A DNA stretch of 64,000 nt from Methanolobus chelungpuianus (GCF_024500045.1 NZ_JTEO01000002.1:62001-126000), one strand, 5' to 3'; shown: positions 27,950 to 36,706, numbered from the stretch's first letter. Numbers and translations are program-made. The notes: generated by a model not told the origin, from the letters alone.

Positions 27950-28240
27950 TCAGATCTTTTCCAGCTTGTCAATGCCGACTTTCTTTACGAATGGCTTGTT
28001 GATCTTGTCCGGCATCCAGTCCGGCTTGTTCTTTGGTGCCTCGACCATCTCTCTCCAGCCCTTGAAAACGTGGATCTTCTTTGTTCCGCGCTCACGAAGC
28101 CTGATCTCTTCCGGCTTTGTCTTTGTTCCCTTTCCGCGGTTAGCAACCTTCAGTGCAGCCTGACGTGGCTGTTTTCCGGTGAATACTCCATGTTCGTTTC
28201 CCTTCTTGTCTCTTAACACAAAATTTCTTGTTTCAGACAT
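27950..28240 (-). CDS. Non-histone chromosomal protein MC1
   Basis: Small DNA-binding and DNA-bending protein of Methanosarcinales and haloarchaea. It has 96 residues, very basic, with the family pattern RNFVLRDKKGNEHGVFTGKQ PRQAALKVANRG, then RGTKKIHVFKGWREMV and PDWMPDKINKPFVKKVG. GAGGTGACAAT precedes the ATG. A palindrome GTAATCA-ATATA-TGATTAC lies in its leader, and a strong hairpin terminator follows. Confidence 0.95.
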   Translation of the reverse strand: MSETRNFVLRDKKGNEHGVFTGKQPRQAALKVANRGKGTKTKPEEIRLRERGTKKIHVFKGWREMVEAPKNKPDWMPDKINKPFVKKVGIDKLEKI

Positions 28241-28251
28241 ATTGTCACCTC

Positions 28252-28270
28252 GTAATCAATATATGATTAC
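28252..28270 (-). promoter_or_regulatory. 7-bp palindrome in the MC1 leader
   Basis: GTAATCA (28252-28258) and TGATTAC (28264-28270) are perfect inverted copies around ATATA. The site is downstream of the MC1 TATA box and immediately before the ribosome site, so it could be an operator or a leader hairpin. The function is inferred only. Confidence 0.35.
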
Positions 28271-28329
28271 CACTGCTAATCGTATTTAGTGTATGAAGTA
28301 TATATATTTTTCTTTTAATGTCGCCCTTT

Positions 28330-28403
28330 GTTTCTGTTTTAGCTCAATGTGGCGATTTTTGGTAACGGAAAATGCTGAAATAGCGGGTATTTCAGAATTT
28401 TTT
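28330..28403 (+). ncRNA. Possible short RNA ending in a terminator hairpin
   Basis: A plus-strand TATA-like stretch (about 28296-28304, symmetrical with the MC1 TATA box) could start transcription near 28325-28330. About 50-70 bases later comes the perfect hairpin CTGAAATA-GCGGG-TATTTCAG and a run of six T. There is no open reading frame between. The combination suggests a short transcript, but it is weakly supported. Confidence 0.25.
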
Positions 28404-28662
28404 AGCGGTGTGTCGATTTTGTCTGTGGCCTATCCCGCACCAAGACAATTTTACTTGTTTTATTGCTGCATTTGTTATCCAGTAGCCGGAGGGCGATACA
28501 GCCAAATAGGCAATATTTTTAGAAAATCTGCTCTATAATTTTCAAACTAATTAAATCGTGGATGCTATTAACACAACATTTACATGTAATGAGTCCATTT
28601 CAGGAGGGTATCTACAATATTACTGAACACAGTTCAATTTCTATTCTTATTGAGGTAATATC

Positions 28663-29640
28663 ATGGAAGTTCCAGTCGTCAAACTACCGGACATACAGGC
28701 AAACAGGCCACAGATACCGATTAACCTTACACGAGTAGGTGTCACCAACGTAAAGAAACTTGTGGAGGTCAAGAGAAAGGAAAGACGCCCTATCGTCCTG
28801 ATAGCTACGTTTGACATTTTTGTGGACCTTCCCTCACACCTGAAGGGCGCCAACCTCTCGCGCAACTTCGAAGCAGTGGACGAAGTACTCGAGAAGGCAG
28901 TCAATATGCCTGTATATGAGATCGAGCAGCTATGCAGCGATGTCGCCCAGAGCCTGCTGAACCGCCACGAGTATGCCACCCGTGCAGAGGTCATCCTCAA
29001 GAGCGAATACGTGGTAAAAAGAGAATCCCCCTCCACCAAAATGGAATGCCAGGAGGTCGTGGAGATCTTTGCCGAAGCTATTGCCATGCGTGAGGATGAG
29101 GAGAACATGGTTGTCAAGAAACTCATAGGTGCCGAGGTTGTCGGCATGACCGCCTGCCCCTGCGCACAGGAGATCATGAGGGACAACGCGCGCAAGGAGC
29201 TTGAGGCCATAGGGATAGAAGATATCAAGATCGCTGAGTTCCTGCACAGGGTGCCCATGGCAACCCATAACCAGCGCGGCCGCGGGATAATCTCTATCGA
29301 GGTGGAAGGAAGCAAGTTCGTATCCCTGGACAAGATCATCGAGATCATTGAGAGGTCCATGAGCTCCAGTGTTTTCGAGCTTCTCAAGCGTTCGGACGAG
29401 GCCATGGTAGTCCAAAGGGCTCACAACAACCCGAAGTTCGTTGAGGACTGCGTGCGCACAATGGCCAAGAATGTTGTCAAGGACTTCCCTCTCCTGCCCG
29501 ATGAAGCAGTTGTGACGATCAAGCAGATCAACGAGGAAAGCATACACAGGCACAATGCTTTTGCCGAAAGGGTCGCGACCCTCGGGGAACTCCGCAGTGA
29601 GATCTCCCAGGAGTACATCACAGATATCGTTAAGCATTAA
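28663..29640 (+). CDS. mptA: GTP cyclohydrolase MptA (type IV)
   Basis: First enzyme of methanopterin synthesis in methanogens. It opens GTP to 7,8-dihydro-D-neopterin 2',3'-cyclic phosphate with Fe(II). It has 325 residues: [24 protein letters not shown] at the N-terminus, VPAHLKG-like [32 protein letters not shown] with conserved Cys residues, and [15 protein letters not shown]. It has its own promoter and a GAGGT site. A DUF2098 gene follows 60 bases later. Confidence 0.96.
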   Translation: MEVPVVKLPDIQANRPQIPINLTRVGVTNVKKLVEVKRKERRPIVLIATFDIFVDLPSHLKGANLSRNFEAVDEVLEKAVNMPVYEIEQLCSDVAQSLLNRHEYATRAEVILKSEYVVKRESPSTKMECQEVVEIFAEAIAMREDEENMVVKKLIGAEVVGMTACPCAQEIMRDNARKELEAIGIEDIKIAEFLHRVPMATHNQRGRGIISIEVEGSKFVSLDKIIEIIERSMSSSVFELLKRSDEAMVVQRAHNNPKFVEDCVRTMAKNVVKDFPLLPDEAVVTIKQINEESIHRHNAFAERVATLGELRSEISQEYITDIVKH

Positions 29641-29700
29641 TGCTGTGACCACGTACTTTACATGGTCGCAAGTTAAAAATAAGCAAAAGGAAGTCATCAC

Positions 29701-30015
29701 TTGGCCGAAGAGCAATCCCTGGAAGCCCTGGACATCAATGGGGATCCCATAAATGCCGGAAGAGCTGTAAGATACCTGAATACCGGCACCACCGGAAGGG
29801 TGCTGGATGTCAGGAAAGATGATGAAGGGACCTGGGCACAGATAGACACAACGGGCCTTTATTACAGAGTCGACTTCCTTGTTATAATTGATCCAAGCGA
29901 GCTTAAAGAGAAGAAAGAGACTGAGAAATCAGTGGACGCCGAGGAACTTGCACGGCGCTATTCACAGAGGGGCCCGCAGAACGTTGACATAGGGCAGGTC
30001 ACCGGCGGCGGATAA
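29701..30015 (+). CDS. DUF2098 family protein
   Basis: A 104-residue protein of the archaeal DUF2098 family: INAGRAVRYLNTGTTGRVLDVR and TWAQIDTTGLYYRVDFLVII form a small beta-rich domain, followed by a charged tail. The start is a TTG with GGAAG upstream. DUF2098 genes often lie near methanopterin or mptA genes, which fits here; the function is unknown. Confidence 0.78.
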   Translation: MAEEQSLEALDINGDPINAGRAVRYLNTGTTGRVLDVRKDDEGTWAQIDTTGLYYRVDFLVIIDPSELKEKKETEKSVDAEELARRYSQRGPQNVDIGQVTGGG

Positions 30016-30053
30016 GGCGCCGGTTGCCTGTATAGTTTCATTTCTGTTACTTT

Positions 30054-31085
30054 TTATATCATACCTTCTGCCTGCAGCAATGTGAGGGAGCGTATCCATT
30101 CTCCCTTCGGCTCCCTGGAGGTACCCACTACAAGCCTCTTGATACTACCTACTTCCTCCACCATGCCGCTGGCCTCAATGACCTCTCCTGCAAGGGCCTG
30201 CCCGGCATAGGTATGCGTATAGGATAATACGTGGTCTATCTCCTCGTGCTCCACCCTGTAGACCGAAGGGCTGTCAAAGGCAAGATCGGCATTGGTGACC
30301 CTTGCCTCTATCTTCATTCTCCTGACATCTTTTCCTCTTCTTACAGGCTCGCTTATCTGTTCCCAGTCCCTAACGAAGAGAAGGTCGAAGTAAGTGCCTT
30401 CGACCATGCCCCTGTTGCCCTTCCTTTTCTCATGGAGCACAAATTCCTCAAAACTGATCTCGGGGATCCTCTTATTGTATATCTTTCTCCACATGTCCTC
30501 GTCAATATCTTCAATGGGCCCTTCTGAGGCCTTTGCTTCCCTGATGGCATCCCTTGCAGTGAACCAGTGGTTGCCGTACACCACAAAATCCACATCCGAA
30601 CCTTCGTTCTGCAATCCGGGCAGGAATGAGCCTGTGACTCCCATCCTGCTCCTGGGCACGCCTGCCTCTTCAAGGGTCCTGGTGATGGCAGCTATCCTGC
30701 TGTCCGACCTGGCCAGTGCGTCTATTACCTCCGGGGGCCTGAGCACCGCCCTGATCTCACTCTCGGGGACGACGTGAACATCCTCCACCCATTCGGGCCT
30801 GTTCTTTCTCATGAAATCAAAGGATACGTCAAAATCATACTTTTTATAACGGACGCCATTGAATTCCCTCTCTCCCTTCTCATCGGGGACGTATCTTAGT
30901 GTGGATCTTATTCCATGGGGGTGGAAATAGTCTGAAACCGCGAATATCCAGCCTTCCTTTGTGATCAGGAAATCCCTTATCCTTGTCTTAATCATTTGCA
31001 TCATCCGGAGGTGTTTTGCTGAGTCATCTGTATTTATGCAGTTATTTGAGATAATCTCTGAATCACTCATATGAGTTAAATACAT
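30054..31085 (-). CDS. Nucleotidyltransferase-domain protein (COG1665-like)
   Basis: A 343-residue archaeal protein. The middle holds a Pol-beta type nucleotidyltransferase motif, VTGSFLPGLQNEGSDVDFVVYG (GS then DVD). The first part has KEGWIFAVSDYFHPHGIRSTLRYVPD. The substrate is unknown. Several ATGs lie close together at the front (31085, 31070, 31004, 30995); similarity starts at KTRIRDFLITKEGW, so the true start may be near 31004. It is divergent from the amidohydrolase gene. Confidence 0.75.
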   Translation of the reverse strand: MYLTHMSDSEIISNNCINTDDSAKHLRMMQMIKTRIRDFLITKEGWIFAVSDYFHPHGIRSTLRYVPDEKGEREFNGVRYKKYDFDVSFDFMRKNRPEWVEDVHVVPESEIRAVLRPPEVIDALARSDSRIAAITRTLEEAGVPRSRMGVTGSFLPGLQNEGSDVDFVVYGNHWFTARDAIREAKASEGPIEDIDEDMWRKIYNKRIPEISFEEFVLHEKRKGNRGMVEGTYFDLLFVRDWEQISEPVRRGKDVRRMKIEARVTNADLAFDSPSVYRVEHEEIDHVLSYTHTYAGQALAGEVIEASGMVEEVGSIKRLVVGTSREPKGEWIRSLTLLQAEGMI

Positions 31086-31131
31086 CGGGTTCTATCCAGT
31101 ATGATGTATCTTTCTTGCACAATGGAACCAG

Positions 31132-32337
31132 GTGAACCCTTTGATCCCCCTCGATGAATGGATAAAAGATCTGAGGCGCGAATTCCACCGGGAACCGGAA
31201 CTGAGCTATACTGAGTACCGGACCCAGGAGCGAATTATGTCTGTTCTCGGAGAACTGGGAATCGGCAGCGAAAAAATAGCCGATACCGGTGTGACGGCTG
31301 ATATCCGGGGCATGGGTCCGGGACCATGCATAGCCATCCGTTCTGATATGGACGCCCTCGCAGTAACGGAGAAACTGACCCTGTCCAACAAAGAGTACAT
31401 ATCCGGTAACAAAGGTGTCATGCATGCCTGCGGGCACGACGGTCACATGGCTATCCTGCTTGGCACGGCACGGCTGCTGAAAGAGCAGCAGGACAGTTTC
31501 AACGGCACTGTGCGCCTGATATTCCAGCCCGCAGAAGAGGTCCCTCCCGGGGGTGCCCGGCGGGTGATATCTCAGGGCGGCCTTGAAGGTGTGGATGCAC
31601 TGATAGGTCTTCATATATTCGGGGATGTGGAAGCAGGTGTCCTCAATATCAGGCCTGGTCCCTGCATGGCAAGCTCCAACCGCTTCAGACTGCACATATT
31701 CGGAAAAGGTGGGCATCATTCAAATCCCGGCTTCTGTATAGACCCTATACTGATAGGCTCCGAGTTTATCACAAACCTTTACTCCGAACTGCCCATGCAG
31801 GTAGGTGCTGAAAGTTTTGTTCTTGGGATAGGTATCCTCAGTTCCGGCACCCAGTTCAACAGGACCCCGGATGAGCTTGAGATGGACGGAAGCTTCAGGA
31901 CCTTTGATGATAACGACTCCATGCAGATCGAGAGTACAATGAGGGGCATTCTTGACAGGCTGGTGTCAGGACATTCAAAGGATGCTTTTTCAGGTCTTCC
32001 GGGGTATGAACTGGATGTGGAACCAGGTTATCCTGTGCTTATGAACGATGAGACTTTCGCGCGGGCTGCTATAAAAGTGCTCAGGGAGAACAATTTTAAG
32101 GTCAATGAGGCCCCTGACAGGATATTCGGCGCAGAGGACTTTGCACTCTATATGCAGGAGGTGCCCGGCATCTTTGCAATTCTTGGTACAAGGAACCCTG
32201 AGAAGGGCATCCTCGAAGGTAACCATTCAAGCAGTTTCGATATCGATGAGGATATCCTTATTACAGGTGTCAGGGCGTTCCATGCCATTGTGACGGACTT
32301 CCTTAAGCATCCGGGGGAATACATTTCACCACGATAG
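31132..32337 (+). CDS. M20 family amidohydrolase / carboxypeptidase
   Basis: Zinc or cobalt amidohydrolase of the hippurate/IAA-amino-acid hydrolase group. It has 401 residues: LRREFHREPELSYTEYRTQE at the front, AIRSDMDALAV, HACGHDGHMAILLGTARLL (metal site), IFQPAEEVPPGGARRVI, GLHIFGD and FGAEDFALYMQEVPG. The start is a GTG. It probably removes an acyl group from an amino acid or small peptide in the cytoplasm; the substrate is not visible. The acetyltransferase gene following it overlaps or abuts its end. Confidence 0.88.
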   Translation: MNPLIPLDEWIKDLRREFHREPELSYTEYRTQERIMSVLGELGIGSEKIADTGVTADIRGMGPGPCIAIRSDMDALAVTEKLTLSNKEYISGNKGVMHACGHDGHMAILLGTARLLKEQQDSFNGTVRLIFQPAEEVPPGGARRVISQGGLEGVDALIGLHIFGDVEAGVLNIRPGPCMASSNRFRLHIFGKGGHHSNPGFCIDPILIGSEFITNLYSELPMQVGAESFVLGIGILSSGTQFNRTPDELEMDGSFRTFDDNDSMQIESTMRGILDRLVSGHSKDAFSGLPGYELDVEPGYPVLMNDETFARAAIKVLRENNFKVNEAPDRIFGAEDFALYMQEVPGIFAILGTRNPEKGILEGNHSSSFDIDEDILITGVRAFHAIVTDFLKHPGEYISPR

Positions 32338-32768
32338 TTCCTTTTTCAGATGACCATGCGTGCAGTGTACGGTCATTGGTACTGGGGGTGCTGGAGGAGG
32401 AAGGATTTGCATACGATCCCGTGAAAGATTCTGATCTTGAGGACATCCCGGCGAGCTATCTTGAGGACGGCGGAGCGTTCTTCATAGCGCTGGAATCCGG
32501 CGAACTGGCAGGGACTGCTGCAGTAAGGAGGACAGGATCAGACGCCTGCGAGATCAGGAGGGTATACGTGCGTAAGGACCTAAGGGGCCGGGGGATTGGC
32601 AGCGCTCTTTTCCGCAGCGCCCTCTCCTGTGCGGAAGGCAGGTACGGGAAGATCACCCTGAAGACCGATACGTCGCTGCATATTGCAATAGGGATGTATC
32701 TTGGATATGGTTTCACAATAGTCCGGGAAGAGGGTACTACCCTCCACCTTGAAAAAACACTTTCTTAA
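32331..32768 (+). CDS. GNAT N-acetyltransferase, start codon missing
   Basis: Acetyl-CoA-dependent transferase of about 145 residues. The CoA motif is IRRVYVRKDLRGRGIGSALFRSAL, then TSLHIAIGMYLGYGFTIVRE. The family-like N-terminus (TIVPFSDDHACSVRSLVLGVLEEEGFAYD, in parts) is encoded from about 32331, in a frame open from 32307. The only canonical start in frame is a TTG at 32376, which would remove the first strand of the fold. An ACG sits at 32331 where an ATG would be expected, so the gene either uses a rare start or has lost it. It overlaps the end of the amidohydrolase gene. Confidence 0.7.
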   Translation, partial: TIVPFSDDHACSVRSLVLGVLEEEGFAYDPVKDSDLEDIPASYLEDGGAFFIALESGELAGTAAVRRTGSDACEIRRVYVRKDLRGRGIGSALFRSALSCAEGRYGKITLKTDTSLHIAIGMYLGYGFTIVREEGTTLHLEKTLS

Positions 32769-32788
32769 TGAATGGCTTTCACAGGGTT

Positions 32789-33241
32789 TCAGAGCTTCCT
32801 TATCATGGCCACTTCATCACAGTTGGGGAATTTAGGGCATTTTATGCAGCCGCTCCATATCTTGTGGGGCAGTGTATGTTTGTCCACCGCGCTGAAGCCC
32901 ATTTTCTCAAAGAAAGGTACGGCGTATGTTAGTGTGAAGACTGTGTTGACCTTCAGTTCCCGGGCATCGTTCAGGCACGCGTCCAGAAGTATGGACCCAA
33001 TACCATGTCTGGTATGTTCGGGCTTGACCGCAAGCGAAAGTACTTCCGCCATATCCTGCCAGCTTACCTGCAGGGCGCAGCATCCTATTATTTCTCCGTC
33101 CTCTTCGCACACGTAGAAATTCCTGATGGATTCGTATAGTTCACTTAAAGGCCGGGGAAGCATGATCTCTTTTTTAGCGTAAGGTTCTATTATGTCCTTT
33201 ATCGCCTGAACATCCTGAACATTTGCTTTCCTTATTGTCAA
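32789..33241 (-). CDS. GNAT N-acetyltransferase, ArgA-like (amino-acid N-acetyltransferase)
   Basis: A 150-residue protein that resembles the short acetylglutamate synthase-like enzymes: TIRKANVQDVQAIKDIIEPY, LRRPLSELYESIRNFYVCEE-like front, EVLSLAVKPEHTRHGIGSIL (CoA loop), TLTYAVPFFEKMGFSAVDK and the cysteine-rich CIKCPKFPNCDE. It could supply acetylglutamate for the arginine pathway, whose kinase ArgB is 5 kb away. The start is a TTG with GGAG 8 bases upstream. The specificity is inferred. Confidence 0.8.
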   Translation of the reverse strand: MTIRKANVQDVQAIKDIIEPYAKKEIMLPRPLSELYESIRNFYVCEEDGEIIGCCALQVSWQDMAEVLSLAVKPEHTRHGIGSILLDACLNDARELKVNTVFTLTYAVPFFEKMGFSAVDKHTLPHKIWSGCIKCPKFPNCDEVAMIRKL

Positions 33242-33282
33242 TTCTCAATCTCCGTTGCGATTGTCCCAAAAGAAGAAAATGG

Positions 33283-33357
33283 CGAGCGTGAAGGGATTTG
33301 AACCCTCGGCTTGCAGCTTAGGAGGCTGCCGCCATATCCTGACTAGGCCACACGCTC
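33283..33357 (-). tRNA. tRNA-Arg (anticodon CCT)
   Basis: Cloverleaf with acceptor GAGCGTG/CACGCTC, anticodon arm GCAGC-CTCCTAA-GCTGC (anticodon CCT) and T arm GAGGG-TTCAAAT-CCCTT. The discriminator base is G, and CCA appears encoded at 33280-33282. No intron is seen. Confidence 0.96.
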
Positions 33358-33417
33358 ACTGTGCGGTATTGTGTAATAGCATCTTGCATTTTAAAGTTGT
33401 TGGTGGGAACGCCTCTT

Positions 33418-34308
33418 TTACTGTCCATTTTCAATTCTTTGAACGAAAGTATTGTTTTTTATCACATTAAGGTTTATGCCCAGCATGTCCGGGGTGAATC
33501 CGAGTGCAAGCCCCAGCAGTTGGGTGTAATGCAACACAGGTATGTTATACTCGATACCTGTAATTCTCCGTATCTCCTCCTGCCCCAGGTCAAACTGCAT
33601 GTGGCAGAAGGGACACGCATTGACTATGCAGTCCACGCCTGCCTCCTTTATCCTTGAAAGCTTATGCTGCGCAAGTCGCAGGGAGTCCTCCTTCAGTGCA
33701 GAACGGACTCCGCCTCCTGCGCCACAGCACTCGGTCTTGTCAGGGTAATCAATACTTGTGGCTCCCAGGGACTCTATCAGTTCATCAAAGAACTCCGGCC
33801 GCTCGAAACTGCCCAGGCCCCTTTCCCTGGAGGGCTTAAGAAGATGGCATCCGTAATGCACGGCCGCCCGTATGTCCAGGGGTCTTTCAACATGCTTCCC
33901 GATACCCTGCGGCCCCAGTTCCCGGTGAAGGTATTCTATGATGTGCCTGATCTCTATGCTGCCTTTGAATTCCCTGCCTATCCCTGCCAAGTGCCTGTTG
34001 ACCTGCTCTCTGAGGGCTTTGTCATCTTTCATGATGCGGTTGGCATCTGCGAGGGTACTGTAACATCCATTGCATACTGTCAGTATGTCCCTGCCCAGTT
34101 CTTCAGAGAGTACTATGTTACGGGCTGCAAGAGCCAGCCAGGCTGTCCTATCAAAGGACCTGAACAGGCCCGGTGCAGGGCAGCAGGAAGCGCCCTTAAG
34201 TTCCACGCAGTCAATGTCCATCTTTGCCAGGCATAGCTTGGTTGCCATCTCTATTCCCGGATACCTGTTTGGGATCACACAGCCAAGAAAAAGTGATAGT
34301 CCTCTCAT
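33418..34308 (-). CDS. hdrB: CoB-CoM heterodisulfide reductase subunit B
   Basis: Catalytic subunit of the soluble heterodisulfide reductase, carrying the noncubane iron-sulfur clusters that split CoM-S-S-CoB. It has 296 residues with two CCG domains: GCVIPNRYPGIEMATK, GASCCPAPG and VCNGCYSTLADAN in the first; HYGCHLLKPSRE, KTECCGAGGG and NACPFCHMQFDLGQ in the second. It overlaps hdrC by 4 bases. There is no hdrA next to it, so a flavin subunit must come from elsewhere. Confidence 0.94.
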   Translation of the reverse strand: MRGLSLFLGCVIPNRYPGIEMATKLCLAKMDIDCVELKGASCCPAPGLFRSFDRTAWLALAARNIVLSEELGRDILTVCNGCYSTLADANRIMKDDKALREQVNRHLAGIGREFKGSIEIRHIIEYLHRELGPQGIGKHVERPLDIRAAVHYGCHLLKPSRERGLGSFERPEFFDELIESLGATSIDYPDKTECCGAGGGVRSALKEDSLRLAQHKLSRIKEAGVDCIVNACPFCHMQFDLGQEEIRRITGIEYNIPVLHYTQLLGLALGFTPDMLGINLNVIKNNTFVQRIENGQ

Positions 34309-34835
34309 GCCGTCTCCGTTTTTGCATTACTCTTATCCCTGTCGCCCGTGAGCCTGTCAAACCCGCACGACTTCAGCAGGGTTCTGACCTCCTCAAGGCC
34401 TTCAGGGCAGCTTTGCACCGTAAGGGGTATCTCGTCGAGCCCCAGTTCTGTTCTCTGTTTCTTCCGCTCATCATCTATGGGCACTGCATGGCCATGCCGG
34501 ATCAATAGTCCGCTTACTCTGCCGTGCTCCGGGAGCATGATGCCTTCGTGCACAGCAATGGACCTCAATGAGAACACTGCTTCCACGATATCAATATTCC
34601 TGGGGCAACGCTCCTGGCAGTTATAGCAGGTAGTGCACATCCACAACTGCTCGTCCTTCAGGACATCGACGGTCCTGGCAGCCTTTTTTACAAGCCTGCG
34701 GATGTTTATTGCCATATGCCTGCCGGAAGGACAGCTGCCGCTGCACACGCCGCACTGCATGCATCTGAGAGTATCTCTGCAGGCAGCCTTCATAGTGTTG
34801 AGAAGATTGGTATTATCGTGAGTGGGTTCAGACAT
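34305..34835 (-). CDS. hdrC: CoB-CoM heterodisulfide reductase subunit C
   Basis: Iron-sulfur subunit that passes electrons to HdrB. It has 176 residues with two [4Fe-4S] motifs, CMQCGVCSGSCP (near residue 25) and CTTCYNCQERCP (near residue 67). The ATG lies right after ATAGG, and a TATA-like TTTATATCC is at about 34859-34867 on this strand. The gene order hdrC-hdrB with ATGA overlap is usual for the soluble complex. Confidence 0.94.
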   Translation of the reverse strand: MSEPTHDNTNLLNTMKAACRDTLRCMQCGVCSGSCPSGRHMAINIRRLVKKAARTVDVLKDEQLWMCTTCYNCQERCPRNIDIVEAVFSLRSIAVHEGIMLPEHGRVSGLLIRHGHAVPIDDERKKQRTELGLDEIPLTVQSCPEGLEEVRTLLKSCGFDRLTGDRDKSNAKTETA

Positions 34836-35177
34836 CCTATGTTCATATTCCTATGTTGGGATATAAATTAGACTGCCTGCCTGGAATGCTCGCCAGTCTT
34901 GCGGCAAGTTAAGAAGCCAGTTTCCGGCATTTCTCTATTTTAGACATGTGGACAGGAAGTTCCGTGATAAGTGCCATGGCTGACTTTAAGGCTTTCTGAC
35001 CGACCCTCAGCCGGCCTGGCGTGGGACTATCCTGTTTTTGAATAAATGTTTATTAGCGAATATTGCTCACTTATTTATGGGGGCAGATCTAATCTAATTA
35101 TTGCAGCCACAGAAAATTATATATAGATGAATGTAGGTAATGGGTTACTTACACCCCTAGAATGGAGGAGTAGTTGT
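34836..35177. other. Divergent intergenic region between hdrC and glnA
   Basis: Contains the hdrC promoter at the left and the glnA promoter at the right (TATA-like TTATATATAG at about 35115-35124, GGAGGAG before the ATG). The middle, about 34890-35090, has no gene or strong repeat. A GGAAGTTCC palindrome is present (about 34949) but lacks the spacing of an NrpR site. Confidence 0.5.
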
Positions 35178-36530
35178 ATGGTAAACTCAAAATCAATACC
35201 AAAGCCCACGACCGTCGAAGACGTGTTGAAGATAGTAGAAGAACGTGATGTGAAGTTCATAAGGACCCAGTTCACAGATATACTGGGCATGGTAAAGAGC
35301 TGGGCGATCCCTGCAACAGACCTTGAGAATGTCTTCAAGAACGGTGTAATGTTCGATGGTTCATCCATTGAGGGCTTTACCAGGATCGAAGAATCTGACA
35401 TGGTGCTCATGCCGGACCCGTCCACTTTCCGGATACTCCCCTGGAGACCCAAGGAAGGCGCAGTCGCACGTATCATTGGCGATGTCAAGAGGCCTAACGG
35501 CAAGCCCTTCGAAGGAGACCCGAGGTTCATATTGAAGAGAGCTATCGCAGAAGCCGACAAGATGGGCTATACAATGAACGTAGGTCCTGAACTTGAGTTC
35601 TTCCTGTTCAAGCTGGATGCTGATGGCAAGCCAACAACCCAGCTCACGGACAACGGCGGATATTTCGACTTTGCCCCCCTTGACCTTGCGCAGGATGTAA
35701 GGAGAGCGATCGACTTTGCACTCGTTGACATGGGTTTCAGGCTGGAGGCGTCCCACCATGAAGTTGCACCCTCACAGCACGAGATCAACTTCAGGTTCGG
35801 CGATGTACTCTCCACAGCTGACAATGTTGTCACTTTCAAGTATGTGGTCAAGTCAGTTGCTTATCATCAGGGCTACTATGCATCCTTCATGCCAAAGCCA
35901 CTGCACGGTGTGAACGGATCAGGCATGCACTCTAACCAGTCCCTCATGACGGACGGTAAGAACGCATTCTACGATCCTGAAACCAGTGACGGTCTCTCCC
36001 AGACTGCCAGATACTACATCGGCGGTCTGCTCAAGCACGTAAGAGAGTTCGCAGCTGTCACCAACTCTACAGTAAACTCTTACAAGAGACTCGTTCCGGG
36101 ATACGAGGCGCCCATCTATGCAGCATGGTCCGCATCCAACAGGAGTGCACTCATACGCATACCGGCAACAAGAGGAATCGGCACAAGGGTAGAGCTCAGG
36201 TGCCCTGACCCCGCATGCAACCCCTACCTGGCATTTGCATCAATGCTGCACGCTGGTCTCGATGGTATAAAGAACAAGATAGAGCCACCGGAGGCAACTA
36301 ACGTCAACATCTTCAAGCTCAGCGAGGAAGAGAAGACAAGGAGGGGCATCGAATCCCTGCCAGGCAGCCTGAGGGAATCACTTGACATCATGAAGGAAAG
36401 CGAGTTCATGAAGAACGTCCTTGGCGAGCACACCTTCAACAGCTTCCTCAAGGCAAAGAACACTGAATGGGATGACTACAAGACAATTGTCCACCCATGG
36501 GAGATAGAGAACTATCTGAGCATACTGTAA
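35178..36530 (+). CDS. glnA: Glutamine synthetase, type I
   Basis: Assimilates ammonia into glutamine with ATP. It has 450 residues from the ATG at 35178, chosen for the GGAGGAG site; the reading frame is open further upstream. Signatures: FDGSSIEGFTRIEESDMVLMPD, NVGPELEFFLF, the ATP and glutamate loop GSGMHSNQSL, NSYKRLVPGYEAPIYAAWS and STRVELR-like RVELRCPDPACNPYLAFA. It is followed by a hairpin terminator and then the glutamate synthase genes. A second synthetase of similar type is encoded at 41783. Confidence 0.97.
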   Translation: MVNSKSIPKPTTVEDVLKIVEERDVKFIRTQFTDILGMVKSWAIPATDLENVFKNGVMFDGSSIEGFTRIEESDMVLMPDPSTFRILPWRPKEGAVARIIGDVKRPNGKPFEGDPRFILKRAIAEADKMGYTMNVGPELEFFLFKLDADGKPTTQLTDNGGYFDFAPLDLAQDVRRAIDFALVDMGFRLEASHHEVAPSQHEINFRFGDVLSTADNVVTFKYVVKSVAYHQGYYASFMPKPLHGVNGSGMHSNQSLMTDGKNAFYDPETSDGLSQTARYYIGGLLKHVREFAAVTNSTVNSYKRLVPGYEAPIYAAWSASNRSALIRIPATRGIGTRVELRCPDPACNPYLAFASMLHAGLDGIKNKIEPPEATNVNIFKLSEEEKTRRGIESLPGSLRESLDIMKESEFMKNVLGEHTFNSFLKAKNTEWDDYKTIVHPWEIENYLSIL

Positions 36531-36572
36531 ACAGAATAAGGGTACATCCCTGTTCTACCCGGTTGAAGAGTA

Positions 36573-36598
36573 AAGGCGGCATTGTTTTCTGCCGCCTT
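36573..36598 (+). terminator. Hairpin terminator after glnA
   Basis: AAGGCGGCA (36573-36581) and TGCCGCCTT (36590-36598) form a perfect 9-bp stem with an 8-base loop, followed by AT-rich sequence. It lies about 45 bases after the glnA stop. Confidence 0.6.
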
Positions 36599-36616
36599 AA
36601 ATTATACTTGTGATGA

Positions 36617-36634
36617 CGGAATCCCATCCTTCCG
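36617..36634 (+). promoter_or_regulatory. CGGAA-N8-TTCCG palindrome upstream of glutamate synthase
   Basis: CGGAA (36617-36621) and TTCCG (36630-36634) are exact inverted copies. The nitrogen regulator NrpR of methanogens binds GGAA-N6-TTCC; the spacer here is 8, so this would be a non-standard site. It lies 73 bases before the gltB1 start, which fits a nitrogen-controlled promoter, but the match is not exact. Confidence 0.35.
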
Positions 36635-36706
36635 CTGGCCGTTGCATGGTTTGGTCTGGCGTGAAGTTGATTACAGGGGTCCAAAAACATAGTCCTAGTG
36701 ATAAAC

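Larger units (their letters stand above)
28241..28662. other. Intergenic region with MC1 promoter, a palindrome, and an orphan terminator-like hairpin
   Basis: The left part holds the MC1 promoter on the minus strand (AATATATATAC near 28300) and the 7-bp palindrome at 28252-28270 just upstream of the MC1 ribosome site. At 28375-28395 CTGAAATA-GCGGG-TATTTCAG forms a perfect 8-bp hairpin followed by a T run (28398-28403), though no gene on the plus strand precedes it. The right part carries the mptA promoter and leader (GAGGTAATATC before the ATG). Confidence 0.6.

Noticed and set aside
32350-32376. ATGs at 32350 and 32356 as starts of the acetyltransferase
   Set aside because: They are in a different frame from the gene and encode a sequence unlike the family.
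34945-34960. GGAAGTTCC palindrome upstream of glnA as a nitrogen regulator site
   Set aside because: The half sites are one base apart and far from the glnA TATA box; known NrpR sites have a six-base spacer near the promoter.
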